DNA of 8,287 bases from Phyllobacteriaceae bacterium UBA1059 (GTDB lineage Bacteria; Pseudomonadota; Alphaproteobacteria; Rhizobiales; Rhizobiaceae): the NCBI GenBank assembly GCA_002316345.1, contig DCDI01000070.1, positions 9,561-17,847 of the forward strand, read 5' to 3'. The notes beneath the pieces were generated by a model. It had not been told where the DNA came from. It saw only the letters and a program-made list of their open reading frames with translations, and made no database searches. The position numbers and the translations under genes are program-made. Below, in pieces: positions 6,085-8,287 of this stretch (within the stretch, counting starts at the first letter, position 1; each line of letters begins with the position of its first letter).

Positions 6085-6434
6085 CCATCGCGCAAACAGA
6101 AGCGCACCATTAAGCAGCTGGGTGCGAATCTGAAGTGTCTCGGATACAAGGCTCTTATAGCCGGTTCGCCACCTTCACCTGCGAACAGTTCACTCGGGTA
6201 TGATCGGTAGCAGCAGACAAGCGCGTCGGCACCTTCGTTCCGCTCATTTCTATCTCGGCCGAAGCGTTCCACTTCGACCCAGGCGAGCGTTTGGCGATCA
6301 ACGAGGGTGTTCAAACCATGCCGCAGGTGGCGCACTTTAGCCCAAGCTACATCCTCGTCTTGCCTGTACGTGCTTACATCCTTCGAGCCAACAAGATCCT
6401 GTTCGATGCCTGCAGACGCTTATACCCCGTCTAA
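6085..6434 (+). pseudogene. istA: IS21-family transposase IstA fragment, frameshifted and interrupted
   Basis: This is a central piece of an IS21-type istA. Frame 1 at 6085-6147 reads PSRKQKRTIKQLGANLKCLGY, matching the family's PRKQRRT-x-KQL-x-A-x-L-x-x-LGY segment. The frame then shifts to frame 3 at 6150 and continues GSYSRFATF, as in the family's GSYNRVAAFAR. It crosses a TGA at 6201-6203, then reads KRVGTFVPL, SAEAFHFD, QVAHFSPSY, VRAY and NKILFDA, ending at TAA 6432-6434. These match the order GTFVPL, GEAFQFDWSE, LQVAHFKLSHSR, LRAYLLQTHEMLFDAH of intact IstA. The first catalytic Asp (FHFD) is retained; the N-terminal helix-turn-helix, the later catalytic segment (YDNM...) and all of istB are missing. 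It covers roughly a quarter of a normal IstA of about 500 residues. It cannot encode an active transposase. Typing is from recalled family motifs. Confidence 0.82.
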
Positions 6435-6500
6435 CATCTCATACCTTTAACAATATCTTGCCTTCGTGTCGCCGATACCAGCAGCAGCCCTCACCCTGCC
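6435..6500. other. Junction between istA relic and the 3' end of the glycosyltransferase genes
   Basis: A 66-base gap between convergent units. No hairpin with a T tract is visible for the minus-strand transcript, and no IS21-type inverted terminal repeat is recognised. Confidence 0.4.
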
Positions 6501-7703
6501 TTACCCTAGTTTACCGCGTCGAACTGCTAAAAGACGGGAAAGTCGCCTAACCGCGGTAGCTACAACCTTACGGGCGGTATCCAGTTTCCGACGTCTTAAC
6601 CTTATTGAATTAGAAAAGTCTATATCACTCCTTAGATAGTCCAGAATGCGAGCAGACGGCCGGATCTCCCAGTCAGGAAACAACCTGTCGTAAGCGGGCA
6701 ATTCGAACGCACTGCTATTCCCAAGTTCATTACTATCACTAACTATCTGCGATATGATTGAGCCCGCGGAGGCCCCCGGCGGGATGAATCTTACCAGACC
6801 CAGCAGTTCTGAGCCAAGCTTATTAATGTTTATAGCAGAACCTACAATATACACCCGCCCCCCGCTCCACATAAATTCCGCCACGGACGACGACAGGCCA
6901 CCAAGGTAGACGTTGCAATGGATTAATCTCTTAACGTAATCGCGGCCCGCCTCAACAAAAAAACGGCTTCTACTTTCAAGTTTTTCGATCCGTGCAACAA
7001 TATCAGTCTGATTGGCCAGCTGCAGCTGCCTTAAGAACAATGGGTGACGGATCAGGTATACTGAAGCTGAACAATCTTCCTCAAGAATTTGCTCGACCAC
7101 GTCGATCTGAGTGGATAGCGAGCTTGAAGCCTCCGACCAACGCGGTCGCCACGCGATAACCATCGGACCAGGCTGAGGAGTTCGATCAATGTCCGATGTA
7201 TATTCTTCAAGCTTTGTTATACCAACCGGCACAAATTTTCGGGCACCAGGAAAGAGATGCTGAGACTCAACAAACACCGCCCTACAGTTTGCGTAAAACG
7301 GATTGTAACAGAGATACTCCAGCTCACGAGACCATTTTAAAAGCGAAACGCCATACGAGATGCATAAGACTTTGTAACGACGCGCAGCCTCGATGGACCT
7401 CAGTAACTCTGGACGATACTCGTCATAGGGAGACAGGTAAAAAATATAATCCAACTGGATCTCATCAAAACTATTGACTTGATGCACCGACCATGCTGGA
7501 TGTTCTGAGCAGATTATTGACTTTATCTCTTCTGCCGCCAGTACAATATTACCTTCGAGATCAGTCCGGTCGCAAACCAGAGCAGTAACGCAAAACGACT
7601 GGTCTACAGTCATCCGATCAATAGTCGATCTAGCGGTATTCGTATAAACATCATCGAATAGAAACGCTACCCGCGCCTTGCCGCGAACGTTACGCATCGG
7701 CAT
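6501..7703 (-). CDS. Predicted GT-B glycosyl/glycerophosphotransferase (CDP-glycerol glycerophosphotransferase-like)
   Basis: It encodes 400 residues from ATG 7703 to TAA 6503-6501. The N-terminal half begins with a Rossmann-like strand (KARVAFLFDD). The C-terminal half holds WRPRW (185-189), RHP (219-221) and LGGLSSSVAEFMWSGG (about 267-282). These match the order PRW, RPHP and D...SSV..E of TagF-type CDP-glycerol glycerophosphotransferases and related GT-B polysaccharide enzymes. The second motif is RHP, not RPHP, and the Asp of the third is not evident, so substrate and activity are open. The last 33 residues are rich in Arg and Lys and might contact the membrane; this is inference. The start is chosen at ATG 7703 because GGGAG lies 7 bases upstream; the longer reading from 7748 lacks this, and ATG 7697 has a 13-base spacing. 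It overlaps the upstream glycosyltransferase by 14 bases, pointing to translational coupling. It is much AT-richer than the glp genes. A role in surface polysaccharide assembly is inferred from the pair. Confidence 0.62.
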   Translation of the reverse strand: MPMRNVRGKARVAFLFDDVYTNTARSTIDRMTVDQSFCVTALVCDRTDLEGNIVLAAEEIKSIICSEHPAWSVHQVNSFDEIQLDYIFYLSPYDEYRPELLRSIEAARRYKVLCISYGVSLLKWSRELEYLCYNPFYANCRAVFVESQHLFPGARKFVPVGITKLEEYTSDIDRTPQPGPMVIAWRPRWSEASSSLSTQIDVVEQILEEDCSASVYLIRHPLFLRQLQLANQTDIVARIEKLESRSRFFVEAGRDYVKRLIHCNVYLGGLSSSVAEFMWSGGRVYIVGSAININKLGSELLGLVRFIPPGASAGSIISQIVSDSNELGNSSAFELPAYDRLFPDWEIRPSARILDYLRSDIDFSNSIRLRRRKLDTARKVVATAVRRLSRLLAVRRGKLG

Positions 7704-8286
7704 TGGCAATCTCCCAGATCTGCAATTTACTGAGTCCAAACAGTTCAAAGCAATGAGAGTTGTCCGCCAGACATTCGTAAGCCAGCATTACCCCTTCAGA
7801 TCTAAGGATCGGATCCACGTGCTGAAGAAGCAGCCAAGCTAGCAAAACCCTTGAATCAATGTCCTGCGTATTCACAATGGGAAAGTACGACGCAAGTTTC
7901 TTTCTAATAATGTTAATGGCACCCTTGTTACGATACAGAGATCGCGCAATACTTCTCCGTTCTAGCTGCATACGTTTATTATTACTTGAGCGAGACAAGT
8001 TATTCTCGTGAACGCGATATTGTGCCCAGCATGACGATGATATTAATAGATTAAACCCCGTGACAGCGGCCCTAATCCAATATTCATAGTCCTGTAACTG
8101 CAGTAAGGATTCATTAAACATACCTGTCTGCTTGAAAACGTCGCGATAACCAAACGTTGTCGAGGCGCAGATGACGTTGCCTCTGCTAATTAAGTATGAC
8201 AATGGATCCTCATTAAATGCGTCAGAGTCCGTACGATTAAACGCGGGAAATATATCTGATCGCAGCGAAACACCGTCATCATTGAT
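7690..8286 (-). CDS. Family-2 glycosyltransferase, C-terminal part, cut by window end
   Basis: The minus frame is open from the window edge to TAA 7692-7690, giving the last 198 residues. Visible motifs follow the GT2 pattern after the nucleotide-sugar site: FNRTD, GNVICASTTFGYRDVF, then TGMFNESLLQLQDYEYWIRA, and AQYRVHENNLS. The QDYEYW element is the acceptor-side acidic motif of GT-A enzymes (usually ED/QD), so D in QDYEYW is the likely catalytic base. The N-terminal nucleotide-binding half and the DXD lie beyond the window. A TTG at 8202 is an internal codon, not the start, because homology-like sequence (NDDGVSLRSDIFPAFN) continues upstream in frame. The enzyme would transfer a sugar from a nucleotide donor in the cytoplasm during synthesis of a surface glycan; donor and acceptor cannot be read. 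It ends inside the start of the downstream GT-B gene. Confidence 0.82.
   Translation of the reverse strand: MNDDGVSLRSDIFPAFNRTDSDAFNEDPLSYLISRGNVICASTTFGYRDVFKQTGMFNESLLQLQDYEYWIRAAVTGFNLLISSSCWAQYRVHENNLSRSSNNKRMQLERRSIARSLYRNKGAINIIRKKLASYFPIVNTQDIDSRVLLAWLLLQHVDPILRSEGVMLAYECLADNSHCFELFGLSKLQIWEIANADA
7712..7716 (-). promoter_or_regulatory. Shine-Dalgarno inside the GT2 gene that sets the GT-B start
   Basis: On the minus strand the sequence reads GATCTGGGAGATTGCCAATGCCGATG. GGGAG (about 7715-7711) is 7 bases before ATG 7703. It lies within the end of the GT2 coding region, consistent with a coupled overlap. Confidence 0.6.
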
Positions 8287-8287
8287 T

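Noticed and set aside
5967..6335. 122-residue minus-strand frame
   Set aside because: It is antisense to the istA fragment identified on the plus strand, so it is a shadow.
7196..7477. 93-residue plus-strand frame inside the GT-B gene
   Set aside because: Shadow of the minus-strand coding sequence, which carries the conserved motifs.
1..8287. CRISPR arrays, tRNA or rRNA genes, complete insertion sequences
   Set aside because: No regularly spaced repeats, no cloverleaf-like or rRNA sequence, and no paired terminal repeats were seen by eye on either strand.

Overview
The window looks like part of a replicon of a Rhizobiaceae-type alphaproteobacterium. The evidence is a GC-rich glycerol-uptake operon of the glpSTPQUV-glpK type, a small helix-turn-helix protein of a kind common in rhizobia, and decayed insertion-sequence and gene fragments of the sort found on rhizobial plasmids and islands. 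The assignment rests on protein resemblance alone; no database was searched.

Region 1 (1-3847, + strand, GC-rich, tightly packed) is the 3' half of a glycerol transport and activation operon. It holds the C-terminus of an ABC permease (glpQ-like), a 93-residue DUF2160 membrane protein (glpU), a large periplasmic solute-binding protein (glpV), and glycerol kinase (glpK). Imported glycerol would be bound by GlpV, moved through the GlpP/GlpQ permeases (with ATPases encoded upstream of the window), and phosphorylated by GlpK to sn-glycerol-3-phosphate. GC-rich stem-loops sit immediately before and after glpV, and may shape its expression relative to its neighbours.

Region 2 (3848-6500) is a decayed accessory region with lower and uneven GC. 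It contains a frameshifted, C-terminally truncated gene resembling a small periplasmic molybdopterin-binding (oxidoreductase-like) protein. Next comes an apparently intact small XRE-family regulator with an uncertain start. Further on is a central fragment of an IS21-family istA transposase carrying a frameshift and an in-frame stop. Two operator-like palindromes and one short minus-strand ORF with a very strong Shine-Dalgarno sequence lie in the gaps. No terminator is visible after glpK, and nothing resembling a glycerol gene follows it, so the operon context appears to have been broken by rearrangement here.

Region 3 (6501-8287, - strand, clearly AT-richer than the glp operon) carries two overlapping genes. 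The upstream one is a family-2 glycosyltransferase that runs off the window edge. The downstream one is a predicted GT-B protein resembling CDP-glycerol glycerophosphotransferases. Together they look like the 3' end of a horizontally acquired surface-polysaccharide cluster. I found no clear new defence, CRISPR or mobile system. The most open questions are the GT pair, the palindrome plus small ORF near 5146-5314, and the isolated XRE gene.
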